A stretch of DNA of 64,000 nt from Candidatus Altimarinota bacterium (GCA_014377305.1 JACMPW010000008.1:39906-103905); one strand, 5' to 3'. Counted from the first letter of the stretch, positions 1 through 11,139 are shown. Numbers and translations are program-made. The notes: generated by a model from the letters alone, not told the origin.

Positions 1-970
1 CTATATCATCTCTATGATCGAGCAATATTCCTATCTCGCGATTGTTCTCGATAGCATTGGTCGTGAGATTGTGACTCCCGATGAATACTCGAGTACGATC
101 GACGATGATCACCTTGGCATGGAGATACGGCTTGCGAATCATTTTCCAATGCCAAGATGGGAACTCGAGCTGCCTGACATGATTCGACTCATTATCTGCT
201 GTACAGATTTCGACTTTTTTACCTGATGCTATAATCCCAGTGATGAGTGCTAGTATATGATCATCATCAAGGGTCTGGACATAAATAGTGAGATCTTTTT
301 GGGTGGATGATATCAGGGTCTCGATCTGAGACCTCGCATTGAGTGGAGACATCACGATATGACTCGGGATCTGCGATATATCCTTGTACCCCATATGAGT
401 CGAGTCAGCTGTGAATATATCTTCGAGAAAATGGAGCGTCACCATATCAGTAGCACTATAAATATACTCTCGATTCTTGGTATAAAACGATGCCGTCCAA
501 TTGCCTGTCGAGATCGAGTAGGTATCATCGATGATCCAGAACTTTGCATGAGTAAACGAGTACCGATGATTATCCGCATATATGACTGGGATACCGGCTT
601 CTTTGAGTTTTTTAGCGATTGGCATATTGATCCGAGGAGTACCGAACACATTACCTTCGAGGACTACTCGAATATCTACTCATCTTTTTTTGGCTCGGAG
701 GATAGGATCAGTTAGTTTCGCTGCATCAGTCCAGGTATATATCTCGATCCAGACCCTATGAGTAGCACCATCGATACGAGAAATCAGGTCTCTCTGGGTA
801 TGAATATTTGGGAGTGACTCTAGTCGACCATCCGAGACGAACACTTCTCCTGATACTGCTGTTTTGGAACTTGCGAGTTCGATATTTTCCCTAAAAAAAT
901 GCTCATGATACGGGCTCGTACAGCCAGATATGAGAGAGATTATGATGAGAAAAGAGAACCTCTGTATCAT
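1..970 (-). CDS. Phospholipase D superfamily lipoprotein (3' end outside window)
   Basis: Starts at the ATG at 970 and runs off the left edge, with one in-frame TGA read as Gly. The N-terminus is a short hydrophobic signal ending in a lipobox (LISGC), so the protein is probably a membrane-anchored lipoprotein. Two HKD motifs of the phospholipase D superfamily are visible: HAKFWIID followed by STGNWT near residue 145, and HAKVIIVD followed by GSHNLT near the window edge. Family members hydrolyse or transfer phosphodiester bonds (cardiolipin synthase, PLD, PLD nucleases). Substrate cannot be told from sequence. It begins 5 nt after the stop of the PH-domain gene, so the two are probably co-transcribed. 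Confidence 0.85.
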
Positions 971-974
971 AAGG

Positions 975-1529
975 CTAGAGGGGCGATGAGAACTCGGACC
1001 GTTGGTGGTGCTCATGGAGTGCCTCGATACTATTGATCCCGGCTCGTTCATCGTCTGAGTATCTTGAGAGTGCATTGATGAGTGCATATATTTTACCTAC
1101 TTTTGGTACATAATGTGCCCGGAAGTCACCCTCTGCAACGGATGATCTGACGAAGAGTGATCCATATTTGAAGAGATATCCCCATATACTATTTTTACTC
1201 ACGGCAGAGTCTCGGATATTGCGATAGCGTATATTCATTGCGTATTGTGACCAGAGTCCATTGCGGATCGAGAGAGTGATCTTCTGATTGCCGATCATGA
1301 GCCATGAGTGATGCCAGAGATAATGATCATAGGCGACGAGAATCGTCGATACTATGAGAAAAACTAGACTCGTCATCAGCCATGAATAGCCAGAGAGAAA
1401 GTAGGTGATAATGGCAAGCGGGATGGAAACAATGATGATGAGTTTGAGTGAATTTATCACTGGGATGATCCAATGTTGATGACACTTATAGAGGATTTTT
1501 TCTTCGAATGTAGGTTTTTGGGTAGCCAT
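975..1529 (-). CDS. PH-domain (bPH2/YdbS-like) membrane protein
   Basis: 184 codons from ATG to TAG with no internal TGA. A soluble N-terminal stretch is followed by two hydrophobic segments (about residues 28-70). A bacterial pleckstrin-homology-like domain follows, with the pattern YRNIRD...S.WGYLFKYGSLFV typical of bPH2/YdbS proteins. These are small membrane-anchored proteins of poorly known role. The upstream in-frame codon series is closed by a TAG at 1539-1541, so the ATG at 1529 is the natural start. It is followed closely by the PLD lipoprotein, so the pair probably forms an envelope-related operon. Confidence 0.65.
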   Translation of the reverse strand: MATQKPTFEEKILYKCHQHWIIPVINSLKLIIIVSIPLAIITYFLSGYSWLMTSLVFLIVSTILVAYDHYLWHHSWLMIGNQKITLSIRNGLWSQYAMNIRYRNIRDSAVSKNSIWGYLFKYGSLFVRSSVAEGDFRAHYVPKVGKIYALINALSRYSDDERAGINSIEALHEHHQRSEFSSPL

Positions 1530-1546
1530 AGTATATTGCTAGAGTA

Positions 1547-2314
1547 TTAGTGATGTCAGTGATCATCGTGAGCAGGAGCAGTGACTCCATGTGGATCTGG
1601 AGCATGTCCATGTCCATCGCCACCACCGACCTCATGGAACTCGACACGATAGGCAGATGCCTCGTCCTTGGCTCGATAGAATCCTATATGAGATAAGTTA
1701 TACCAGATAGATAGGGCTATAGCACTGACAACATTGGAGAGGAGGAGCTTGTAAAGCATAAGGAGAACACCAAGTGGGATGATCACATCTCGATGTACCA
1801 TGATATAACCGAATACGGCCGATGGATGGATAATATTTTGGTAATACCAACTATCACGAAACCAGACGAATATAGTACCTACCTGAAATATATACACTTG
1901 TTCTATCATATACACGAGGACTGCAGCTCATGAGAATATGAGAAACATACCAACAAAAATATACTGAATGATATAGATACCTTGATGAGTAGTCTCAGCA
2001 ATAACCAGTCAACCATGTAGAGGGAATAATACAGCCAGAGCAAATACAGCATAGACAGCGATTGATATGATGAGTACTGCAAAAGGAAATGGAAAGAGTC
2101 CACCTGTAGTTCCCATCGGACCATTACCGAGGAGGAGTACCGAGAGGAGAATATAGATACCGAGTCCTACAATAGCACCGAACGCGATCTCATAGAGTGT
2201 ATGAAGTGTCCAATAGTAGTACATGATCAGTGTCGCGAAAAAACTGAAACCAAAAAATATGATATCGAATTCACTCACTTGGAATGTCTGTGCAAATGCA
2301 GCAACAAGACCCAT
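1547..2314 (-). CDS. Multi-spanning membrane protein with His-rich tail
   Basis: 255 residues once the in-frame TGAs are read as Gly; the standard code gives three fragments. At least five strongly hydrophobic segments are visible from the N-terminus to about residue 200. A polar C-terminal tail follows that is very rich in His, Gly and Asp (GGGDGHGH...DDHGHH). The tail could bind divalent metal, but this is inference. I do not recognise the family. The true stop is the TAA at 1547-1549, three residues beyond the TGA at 1556. A TATATA box lies 7 nt before the ATG. Confidence 0.6.
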
Positions 2315-2393
2315 ATTTTGATATATAAAACTATAACTGCTATGAATTGTATAGAAGAGAGAGCCGAAAGCAAGGGATTTTTCTCATCATCTT

Positions 2394-2864
2394 TTATTTT
2401 ATTTTGAGGCTCGTCAGATATGCGATCGCAAGTGCGTCGGCTGCATCATCAGGTTTCGGGATCTCAGTGAGTCCGAGGAGCATCTTGAGTGCTTTTTGGA
2501 CTTGGGGTTTTTTGGCGAATCAGTTCCCCGCTATCCCTGCCTTCACCTGCAATGGCGTATACTCGATGAGTGGGATACCACGAGTGGCGAGTATGTAGAT
2601 CATGACCCCCTTCGCCTGTGCGACATCGATACCGTTGGTCACATTGCGAAGAAAAAATAAACGCTCCATCCCACATATCGTCGGACGATAGGTATCGATT
2701 ATCTCACTGAGATCTGTACCAATCTGCACGAGACGGTCAGAGAAGTCGACTCCAGCACGAGTTGTGATGACTCCATACTCGAGTATCGTCACTCGCTTCC
2801 CTTCTTTTTCAAGGACAGCGAATCAGGTGGTCGCGGTTCATGGATCTATTCCGAGGATTATCAT
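2394..2864 (-). CDS. ruvC: Holliday junction resolvase RuvC
   Basis: 156 residues, the usual RuvC length. RuvC cuts four-way DNA junctions symmetrically during recombination with RuvAB. Visible family features are the N-terminal GIDPG with the first catalytic Asp, GMERLFF with the catalytic Glu, and the C-terminal [12 protein letters not shown] with the last two Asp. TGA codons encode glycines in the first 15 residues and at the GNGFAKK position. The ORF closes at the TAA at 2394-2396. A TATAAT box (2871-2876) ends 6 nt before the ATG, so the transcript is probably leaderless, even though the previous gene stops only 7 nt upstream. Confidence 0.9.
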
Positions 2865-2870
2865 GATGGA

Positions 2871-2876
2871 ATTATA
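2871..2876 (-). promoter_or_regulatory. -10 box of ruvC (leaderless arrangement)
   Basis: TATAAT on the minus strand, separated from the ruvC ATG by only 6 nt (TCCATC). There is no room for a ribosome binding site if transcription starts about 7 nt after the box. The -35 region is weak (TTCCTC, 16 nt upstream). Confidence 0.5.
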
Positions 2877-3624
2877 CTGAGAAAATCATTTCGAGGAAAC
2901 TTTTTGTACTCGTCGCATCGACCATCACAGCCCTGATCTTCTCTGCATCACTATAATTCACCTTGCCCTCATGACGCTTGCGAGAGAAAACCTCGAGTTC
3001 TATGAGATCTGAGAATGGCACAAAACACTCATCAGAGATCAGCACTGCTAGTGTATTCGGGATTTCTTTTTGCCAATAGGCGATCAGGGACTCCGTCATC
3101 GGAGAGATATCGACACCATCACAGATGAGAGAGAGGAGCTGATAGAGACGACCGATAGAGAGAGTATATCACTTCTGGATGATATTGGTAATATCTGCAT
3201 CCGTACTATGGATAGCGTGTCCGATTTTGATATGTTGCATCTTGGTGCGATATGGAGCAATCAGCCTCTCCTCGATCCAGGCATCGAGGATCTTCTGATA
3301 AGCGAGCATGATCGGGAGTGCATCCATCTGAGGATATCGCTGGAGTGTCTGCCAGTAGATCTCCGCATCAATGAGTCGTTCGATGGTATATTTGGGAGCA
3401 TTGGATAGCGAGTCATCAAACTGAGCGAGGATACGCTTGGTCAATATATCGAGTCATTCAGATTCGAACATATTAGTGAGAGACTTGCGAGTCGATCTAG
3501 TAAATTTTTCTCGATCGATACGGTCGATAGAATTCGCCACTTCGCGACGCATCCACTTCTCAGCGAGATCGAGCCTTGCTTTAAGTTCTATATTTTCTTG
3601 GATGAGGTCGTCCTTTTTGATCAT
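2872..3624 (-). CDS. Hypothetical protein, mostly helical
   Basis: 250 residues from the ATG at 3624 to TAA. The standard code gives three pieces; TGA-encoded glycines join them at SEGLD and QKGYT. The N-terminus (about residues 1-60) is charged and likely coiled-coil. The rest looks alpha-helical, with no signal peptide or membrane segment. I do not recognise the family. It stops 7 nt before the ruvC start. A TATACT box (3631-3636) with an upstream TTGCCC lies 6 nt before the ATG, which supports this start. The AGGAGG at 3625-3630 is on the other strand and is not a ribosome binding site for this gene. Confidence 0.65.
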
Positions 3625-3630
3625 AGGAGG

Positions 3631-3659
3631 AGTATATCATATATCTCTCATGAGGGCAA
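3631..3659 (-). promoter_or_regulatory. Promoter of the 250-residue hypothetical gene
   Basis: TTGCCC (3654-3659), 17 nt spacer, TATACT (3631-3636), then 6 nt to the ATG at 3624. This matches the leaderless layout seen at several other genes of the window. Confidence 0.5.
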
Positions 3660-3665
3660 ATCGAA

Positions 3666-4412
3666 CTATCCGAGTGCGACGATCTCCTCGATGAGCCTAT
3701 GTGTCATCTCTGGTCAGGTAGTTTTCTCATAGTCGATACCCACCTCGACCGCTGCATAGTCATTGCCACCTGGGAATATTGCATCTCCGATGAAGAGCAT
3801 ATCTGCGAGTGGGACTCCGAGATATTTCTCCATCTGATATATACCGTATTTCTTATCCACACCCTTGCGAGTGACATCGATCGTCGTTGCTCATCCAACT
3901 CGAGACTCATACTCTGGGATACTAATACCGAGAAAAGGAAGCATAGAGAGTCGTTTTTGTTGATCTGGATCCCATATGACCTTGAGAGCTGGTGGACACT
4001 GCTGTCCGAGCGCTGACCATGATACCTGTGTACCACGATCCTCGATCTGCTCACCGTAGAGTGGTCACTCAGTGATGACTCCTGCGAACGCCTGAGCATC
4101 TCTGAGTGCCTGGAATATTTTCTTAACATCATCAGGAGAGAGTCGCTCCTCATAGACATTGATCCAATGTCAATCAATAAAATGATAGTACGAGGCTCCA
4201 CAAGTAGGAAAGAGATAGAGATTGGATAGATTGGCATCTGTAGGGAGATTGGATACCACTTGTTTGATGATCTGTTCATACTTCCCTCCTGTGATGATAG
4301 CTACTTTTTTGATCGCAAGAAGATCCTTGAGGGCTATGGCCATATCAGGCAATATAGCAGATTTGCTCTCAGCAAGGGTATCATCGAGGTCGAATATGAT
4401 GAGTGATTTCAT
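3666..4412 (-). CDS. HAD-superfamily hydrolase, phosphomannomutase-like (HAD-IIB)
   Basis: 248 residues. Motif I is DLDDTLAES at the N-terminus, motif II is the Thr of IITGG, and motif IV is GDAIFPGGNDYA near the C-terminus, as in HAD-IIB/Cof and eukaryote-type phosphomannomutases. The middle (VSWSALGQQ, then the KR of QQKRL) resembles the cap of phosphomannomutase-type proteins. It probably dephosphorylates or isomerises a sugar phosphate; the substrate is not predictable. Several TGAs encode Gly, including the one in SRVGAT. The stop is the TAG at 3666-3668. The divergence from the neighbouring acyltransferase suggests no tight functional link. Confidence 0.75.
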
Positions 4413-4449
4413 AAGTATGAAAAGTTATAATAGTAAGTTATGGCGAATT

Positions 4450-5316
4450 TTAGAATATACGAATCCACATATCGTGGAAATAGACATCATGATCTGCTAA
4501 GCCCGACTTGAACTGAGTATATCCAGCATATGATCTCGATTGCCCACTATCTCGCATATGATCGAGGTCACAGTATTGTATAGATAATTCGTATGAGTCA
4601 AGCATCCATCGATCTATGAGGGCGATTCCGAGATGATATGGATGACTATCAGCATGATAAAAAGATACCCAGTACTCACTCGTCACCCCCTCATCGATAA
4701 ATATTGCTCCTGCGAGCACTCGTCCACCCACGCTTGCTGTGTAGATCCGATACCCTAATTCATGATCAGATAGCAATTTGCGGGTCATACGGATACGAGA
4801 GGATTTTTCTCCATCATGGACAGGGGTATCTTGATATAATATAAGAAAATCATCAAGTGAACAATTTGTTGATATCTCGATAGTTCCATTTTCTATATTC
4901 TCTATCACCTTGCGACGGTGTGCTCTCGCAGGAGCTATCCACTTATTCCAATAGTCGGGATGATCGAAGATAGAGAATGCTGACCTGGAAGAATGAATAT
5001 TTTTTTTGGTAAACCAAGTCGGAACTTTCCACCATCATGCAGGCTTATCCAATCTCCGCATCGGTGTCCACCAGATTATCCCATGTGATATTCCAGCTTT
5101 TTTGAGGTCTATTCTCGTGAGTTCGGTATCATTCTTTTCCACTATGATACTCCAGCATCCAGGGAAAATATGCCACGCTGTCCAGAACTCATATCACTTC
5201 CCTATTCGCTCTACGATATTGTTGGTATACTTGCGATAGTAGTCAAAAAATACTCTGGATCCAGAGCGATAGTAGATAAAATCATTAGGGATGAGTGAGC
5301 GAGAGAGGGTTTTCAT
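4450..5316 (-). CDS. FemAB/GNAT-like acyltransferase (tentative)
   Basis: 288 residues from the ATG at 5316 to the TAA at 4450. The C-terminal half has the flow of a GNAT-type fold: RIYTASVGGRVLAGAIF, then a YHADSHPYHLGIALIDRWM stretch typical of the acyl-CoA/aminoacyl-binding part of FemAB- and GNAT-like proteins. The first 136 residues are basic and Trp-rich, with TGA-encoded Gly at several sites. FemAB-type enzymes add amino acids or other acyl groups to cell-wall precursors. That role is inferred from weak pattern similarity only. It starts about 17 nt after the end of the preceding lipoprotein-like gene, so co-transcription is likely. Confidence 0.5.
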
Positions 5317-5332
5317 GGTAATTCTTCAAAAT

Positions 5333-6079
5333 TTATTCAATAATTGTTCCTCACCACTCGACTACAGAAAATCATTTACGCTCAAATTTCTGGAGTTTTT
5401 GTTCTGGAAGATCCCTATATTGTGTGAGAGGCCTGGCAATCATGAAGACCCTGAGAAGTGAATCTGGTTTTGGATTGATATCGAGTTTCGCGAGATCAGT
5501 ATAATCCTTTCCAGCAAAGGTAATTTGGACATACGGATACCCTTGGAGTTTTGGATACCAGAACATGATGAAGTCGCTCTTTTCCTTGGTATTGAGTCCG
5601 ATTTCTGTGAGCTTATTATAGAGAAACCCCCGAACATCAGTTCCTCGTACAATGAATCATTTCGAGAGATCAAATACTGAAGTATCTACTCAGTTTCATT
5701 CCCAAAAGAGTCCATAGGTATCTTGATTGGTTCTAGAATCTTTGAGCGTTCCGTCTGGATGTGCGAGAACTGACCATCATTTTTTGGGAGTATAGTACTC
5801 TGGAAATGTGGCAGAGAATCAAGGAATATACGAGAGAGAAATATCGACATGAGTATCAGAAGTGGGATAGAGAAGGATAAGAGGTTTTTTGAGCATTCAA
5901 GCACCAGAATGATCAATAAAATACGGGGAATTCTTTATTTTTGAAGTACACGCAATAAATGGCACTGTAGATATTGATTTGAATTCACAATTATTAGAAT
6001 TCTCATAATAATTTATTCCAAAGAAAGTAATTGCTCCAATTGAAAGAATAATTCCCGAAATAATAAGTCCTATTCTCAT
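5333..6079 (-). CDS. Conserved exported/anchored protein of unknown function
   Basis: 248 residues. One N-terminal hydrophobic helix (about residues 3-22) forms a signal anchor, followed by an extracytoplasmic domain. Conserved-looking stretches are LLYPTSDTHVDISLSY, a Trp-Ser-Val-Leu-Ala-His-Pro-Asp-Gly run, GLFWEGNG, IMFWYPKLQ, the C-terminal MIARPLTQ and VEWGG. Proteins of this pattern occur in CPR and Gram-positive genomes without assigned function, as far as I recall. It has eight TGA codons read as Gly, and the ORF is in many pieces under the standard code. It lies 18 nt downstream of the oligoendopeptidase gene. Confidence 0.6.
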
Positions 6080-6097
6080 AATTTGGAAAGTTAAAAA

Positions 6098-7879
6098 TTA
6101 CACCATCTTCTCAAACTCCTCCACCATCTTCTCCACCTCGCGTAGTCCTGACTGATAGAACTCTGGCGAGGCGATATCGATACCATATCGAGCTAGGAGG
6201 TATCGTGGCCGCTCTGATCCTCCTGATCTGAGGATATCTTTGTAGTCTTCTTTTGATAGTGAGCCATCTTGCACCTTGTTGTAGAGGGCAAATGTGAGCA
6301 GATTGCCAAATGCGTAGGCATAGCAATAGAACGGTGTATGATAGATATGTGGAATCATCGACCATCCACTCTCACTCTCTGCATTGATATCATAGGCGAC
6401 TACTCCTCCATAGAGCTTGTCTTGATGTGATCTCCAGAGAATATTGAGATCTTTGTAGGAGAGCTCTTCTCCGCTGTGAATCTGGGTATGTACTTCTCGC
6501 TCGAATGCGACATACTGTACCTGTCGGAATATAGTAGCAAATATATCTCCGAGTCGCTCATTGAGATATTCTTTGTATTCTTCTGCTGTGACGAGAGACT
6601 TGACTTTCTCACCGAGGAGCATCTCAGCAAATATCGAGGCAGTCTCAGCCATAGAGAGAGCCGAATCATAGACCGGAGCCTCTTGTCACTGAGAAAGATA
6701 ACCATGGATAGCATGTCCGAGCTCGTGTGAGATCGTCGAAACATCTCGGAGCTTGCCCGTGAAGTTGAGGAGGACAAAAGACTCCTCTCACTTGCGATAT
6801 GAGGCATATGCACCGCCTCGTTTGCCTGCCTGTGGAAGAGCATCGATACGCTCCTCCTCGATCATACGCATTGAGTAGTCGTAGAACTCCGAATCAAAAT
6901 CTCGCATCACAGAGAGATGCAGATCATACGCTTCATCGAATGTGAAGTTTTTATCGACTATCCCAAGTGGTGCCCCGATATCATATACCGAAAAATCATC
7001 CTGAAGTCAGATCATCTTAGCTTTGGCTCTGAGAAATCTCTGATACAGTGGATAGGCTCACTCTACCTCTGTGAGGAGCATATCCACAACCTCATCATCC
7101 ATCTCTTCAGAGATATTGCGTCCAGCCATGACATTGTCTGGGTATCCACGCATAGTGATCTCCGAACTCCAGTCTTTCACGATACTTGTATAGATATTAC
7201 CAAGAGTGATCTGAGTTTGTTTTGAGTTATATACTCGACGTAGCGACTCATACGATTCTCGTCTGATATTGCGATCAGTATGCTGACGGTAGCTCCTGAC
7301 TTCTTCTTCGGTGAGATTTTTCTCTACTCCATCGATCTTCATCGTATATTCGTATGAGCCAGTGAGCTCATCATGGAGGGAGTTCGCGAGAGAGAGGGGT
7401 CGAGATTTGAGATTGAGAACTTTTTCCTCAGCCTCTCCGAGGATATACTTGATACCATCTGCCGTCGAGAGGAGATCATTTTTATATCGAGCCATCTTGG
7501 GATCACGAGACCATTCCATGATACGATCGTAGCCGATAATTTTCCATCATTGAGCTATCCAGAGCATCTGATTTGACGCGAGAGTATAGATATAATCTAC
7601 TTCTCACATTTTTTTAGTCACAGCGAGATCCTGAGTATCGAGAGATGATCGGTAAAAGAGATAGTAACTCGGAGTCACCATACTATGTGACATAGTAGTA
7701 TAATCCGAGTAAAATCCTAGTATTTGCTCTGGAGTAGAAAAAGTATGAAAAGTGTGTTCATACTTTTTTGAGAAATTCTCAGTTACTGGTAGAATATTGG
7801 CAATATCAGTGGCTAATTTTGGATCATCGAGCCCAGTATAAAAGTAGCGGGAAAGATTCCACTTGATTGGATAAGTCAT
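6098..7879 (-). CDS. pepF: Oligoendopeptidase F (M3 family metallopeptidase)
   Basis: 593 residues, the normal length for PepF. The zinc site HELGHAIHGYLS lies near residue 385, with the second-shell Glu in the following SMAETASIFAEMLL stretch, the M3/thimet signature arrangement. These enzymes degrade oligopeptides in the cytoplasm. An in-frame TGA encodes the Gly just after the active-site helix (LSQGQEAP), and others lie at RKGEES and MIGLQD. The start is fixed by an in-frame TAA 9 nt upstream, which is also the stop of the exonuclease gene. A peptide-recycling enzyme fits an organism that imports peptides (inference). Confidence 0.9.
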
Positions 7880-7885
7880 AGTATA

Positions 7886-8488
7886 TTATTTTTTGAAATG
7901 TAGAAACTTGAGGAGTACCTCGCGAGTAGCGAGCATATCACCCTTGGCAGTATGAGCCTCGTATCCAGAAATATGGAATACATCAGCAAGTCATCCAGGC
8001 TTCGAGAGACTCGTACTCTTGAATGGAAGTGGGATATTGTTGTATCTCGCTATAGCATTGGCCTGATTGGCTATAGACTTGGTATCGATGATATCGTTAC
8101 CGAGGGAATCCATGAGAACACTACGACGAGACCTATCAAACACACTCGAAAGAAATACGATATCAGCAGTGATATACTGTCCTACGATAATAGGCTTGTG
8201 TTCTGGAGAAAAATAGGTCTCAAAAAATCCTGTAAATATATCACAAAACTCCTCATATGATCTCCCAGCTGCAATACGATCCAAAGTGAATCCATTGTAG
8301 TCCAATGCTGATCTATCAATTGCAATATCTTCTGGAGGACAGAGATCCATGAGGAGCTCACCAATGATCTCGAATTGAGCATCGAGTACTATCATGCCGA
8401 TCTCAATGACCCCATGTTGGAATGGATTGAGCCCTGTCATCTCAAGATCCATGAGGAGATAGGTTCATTTTTTTGGTTGATTTTCCAT
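7886..8488 (-). CDS. DEDD 3'-5' exonuclease, DnaQ/oligoribonuclease-like
   Basis: 200 residues. The first exonuclease motif is LMDLEMTGL (DxE) near residue 14. The second is the Asp in IVGQYITADIVFL. The third is HTAKGDM near the C-terminus, giving a DEDDh-type arrangement. Such domains act as proofreading subunits (DnaQ) or as stand-alone exonucleases (oligoribonuclease, ExoX). The free-standing small size favours an exonuclease or oligoribonuclease. TGA encodes Gly at KKGTYL and at KPGGLAD. It is co-directional with pepF, 6 nt apart, and divergent from the rlmE-like gene. Confidence 0.75.
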
Positions 8489-8564
8489 ACAAAAAGACTA
8501 GGATAGCAAAGTAATACAATATTGATCCTTAGTGTATCGAGATTTATCCATCTGTCAACCACTC

Positions 8565-9170
8565 ATGACCAAACAATTCATCGTCCAAGATCCCTACTTC
8601 GAAAAAGCAAAAAAACTCGGATATCGAGCGAGAAGTGCATTCAAATTGCTCGAGATCCAAGAGAAATATAGCGTCATACAACCCAAGATGAATGTCCTCG
8701 ATGTAGCAGCTGCACCAGGCAGTTTCCTACAAGTGATATCAAAGATCATCGACCTCGATCACAAGGCAGTCGGCATCGATATCACGAAGATCGATCCCAA
8801 CTTCGGACGTCCTAACATCTACCTCCTTCAGGAGAGTATATTCGAATATGAGAAAATCCGAATCTACCTCGATTCCCTCTCTATCGGACAATTCGACCTC
8901 ATCACCTCAGATATCGCCCCATCAACCACTGGGATGAGCGGTGTAGATCAGTATAGATCAGTAGAGCTCAATCTGGCGATCCTCGATGTCGCAAAGGTAT
9001 TCCTCAAGAAGTGAGGGAATCTGGTACTCAAGGTGTTCGTCGGTGAGGATGTCAATGACCTCATGTGAGCCCTCAAAGAGAATTTCATCAAAGTGAACCG
9101 ATTCAAGCCAAAAGCCTGTCGAGAACGGAGTTTTGAGGAATATTTTATCTGTATGGGAAAGAAAGACTAA
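8565..9170 (+). CDS. rlmE: FtsJ/RlmE-type rRNA 2'-O-methyltransferase
   Basis: 201 residues. GYRARSAFKL carries the first catalytic Lys. The SAM-binding motif is VLDVAAAPGSFLQ, the catalytic Asp is in ITSDIAPSTTG, the second Lys is in NLVLKVF, and a Glu in SFEEYF completes the K-D-K-E tetrad. RlmE methylates U2552 of 23S rRNA in the A-loop. Two TGAs encode Gly (KKGNLVL and DLMGAL). The CGA codon at the first Arg of GYRAR is one sign that CGA still means Arg here. It converges with the cupredoxin gene, 9 nt apart. Confidence 0.85.
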
Positions 9171-9179
9171 TCGTTCTGT

Positions 9180-10478
9180 TTATTTGAGATTTTCGAGTGA
9201 GTTTTTACAAATAATGCTATCAGTTTTTAGTTGACTGCAAAATATCACTAAGTCCTTTTTGGCTACAGAGGAAAGGAGTGCATAACTATGTATTCATTCA
9301 TAGTATGAATATTTCTGAGATTCGGTGAGTTTTTTGACGAGTGATTCCGATTTTTCGAGATGATTGCTCGTAAAATGTTTCATCATTGTAATTCCGATTC
9401 ATTTGAGACAGAATCTGCTATCATAACTCGATAAATCACTCTGAGTACAGAACTGGATAACTCAAGAGAAATCTCATAGATGATTCCGCAAATATCCAAG
9501 ATGAGCATAGAGAAAGCAAGTTGGCTTCTCATCTCCTTTGGCTATTTTGCAACGAGCGAATGGATCGCTTGGATCCCAGCCCAGAGAATCAGCTCCTGCA
9601 TGTCCCGTATCTCACCAGAACATCTCCATCCAAACTCACTCAAAACAACGATATACAAACGTACTATTTGACATGGTACGACATGCAAGCAGTGATTTTT
9701 CGACATTCCGTTTCGTAGAAAACATGATACCGTGACCAACTCCATGATAACAACTTCCCTGATGCTTACTCGGGATTCCGGAACACACCGACTCGGGGTT
9801 TTCTTGGAGTTCGCTATGATGCAAAAATAGCTCCTCAAGGATTCCATGCATATATCATCAAGCACAGACATCATCTACAGATGTATTCTCTATATTCCCA
9901 TTGGACCAAGTCATCGCACGAGAAAATCCAAAGAGCTCATACGCTCGATGTCCGAGATCATGGGACATATCATGACAATTGCGGGAGAGTTTGGTATCTG
10001 ATTCGAGTGTTTTGATCATGTGTGAGATGCTCGTATCATCATGTGGATCGAGGATAGCGAGGAACTTATCCCGAGTTTTTTTGAGATTTTCTTGAGTCTT
10101 ATCGATAGGAATAAATGGTTTATTTGGATCAATCACCCAAATTATACCACGATGATTGGATTTTTCATGATTGTGATAGGCATAGGTTCCAGTTGTTTTG
10201 AATACATATACAAATACCCCACCAGGTACATACGCCCTACGGGCATCAAAAGGTGAAAAATCTGTATGAAGTGGGTGCGGATCTGATGCTGTCCACATAG
10301 GAATCTCTGATTGATTCCAGAAAAATAAAGGCTTTCCAATAGGAATCTCTACAAAGTCTAAAGTATATCCAGAATTGGTATAGATAATATTTTGGATCGG
10401 GGAATCAATTCTGCTCATCAAGTCTGTCGACTGAACGAATGGAAAAAAAGCAACTAATAATCAAATAAAGCAATACAT
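9180..10478 (-). CDS. Secreted cupredoxin-domain protein with His/Cys-rich C-terminal region
   Basis: 432 residues. A short signal peptide is followed by a cupredoxin-like domain (about residues 25-130). Ligand-type histidines appear in DPHPLHTDF and TYAYHNHEK, but the usual Cys ligand is missing. The second half holds repeated Cys/His clusters: CHDMSHDLGHRAYE, CYHGVGHG, CFEG..., CFLYAHLGY and FCLKGIG. This looks like a repeated Cys-x-x-x-x-His-x-x-Gly-His unit that could bind metal or form disulfides. I do not know a family for this half. The ATG at 10478 is chosen because it gives the signal peptide; the ORF ends at the TAA at 9180. Confidence 0.65.
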
Positions 10479-10505
10479 AAAAAAAGCAACTATATCATAT
10501 AAAAG

Positions 10506-11132
10506 TTATAACCACACCACGATATCAGCGATCTCATCTCTCGAAATAGTATGCCCTATCGGATAGTATCTCAGCGTCGGTTCGAGTCCGATATCTCAGA
10601 CGAACTTGCTCGTCAGTTCACTCGCACTCACAGGCATTACTCGATCCTCAGTCCCATGTCCGATGAAGACTCGTTTTTCGCTATATTTATTCTGATCTCT
10701 ATCTGAAACATCGATCTCGGAGAGGAGACGACCAGAGAGAGCGATGATCCCACCGATGAGCTCAGGTGATCTCCAGAGTGTATAGTAGGACATGATCGCT
10801 CCCTGGCTGAATCCCATCAGATAGATCTGCTCTGAATCGATAGCATATTGCTCTGTCACTTCTCTGATATATGCTACGATACTCTCATATCCTCGCTCGA
10901 CATCAGCACTACGATACACGGGTGCACCAGTAGAGAAATCCACTGGAAACCAAGCATACCTGCCTCCTCCGAGATCGAACGGTCATCTCAGAGAGAATAT
11001 AGAGTATTCCTCTGGGAAATTCGCCTCCAAAGCAAATAAGTCTACCTCATTGGATCATACACCATGGAGCATGATGATACATTTAGATTTTTCAGATTTT
11101 ACGGGTGGGATACGAGAGAGAGAATTGGTCAT
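10506..11132 (-). CDS. Alpha/beta hydrolase, phospholipase/carboxylesterase family
   Basis: 208 residues. The oxyanion-side motif IIMLHGVGSNE has one glycine encoded by TGA. The nucleophile elbow is GFSQGA with Ser. The acid is in GTEDRVMP and the catalytic His is in YPIGHTIS. This is the arrangement of the phospholipase/carboxylesterase (DeoC-unrelated, YpfH/acyl-protein thioesterase-like) family. It probably hydrolyses carboxyl esters or lysophospholipids in the cytoplasm, as there is no signal peptide. The ATG at 11132 is followed by a polar N-terminus. The DUF1653 gene ends 7 nt upstream, so they are likely in one operon. Confidence 0.8.
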
Positions 11133-11139
11133 AATAGTG

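Noticed and set aside
3625..3630. AGGAGG as ribosome binding site
   Set aside because: It is on the plus strand, while the adjacent gene is on the minus strand and reads CCTCCT there.
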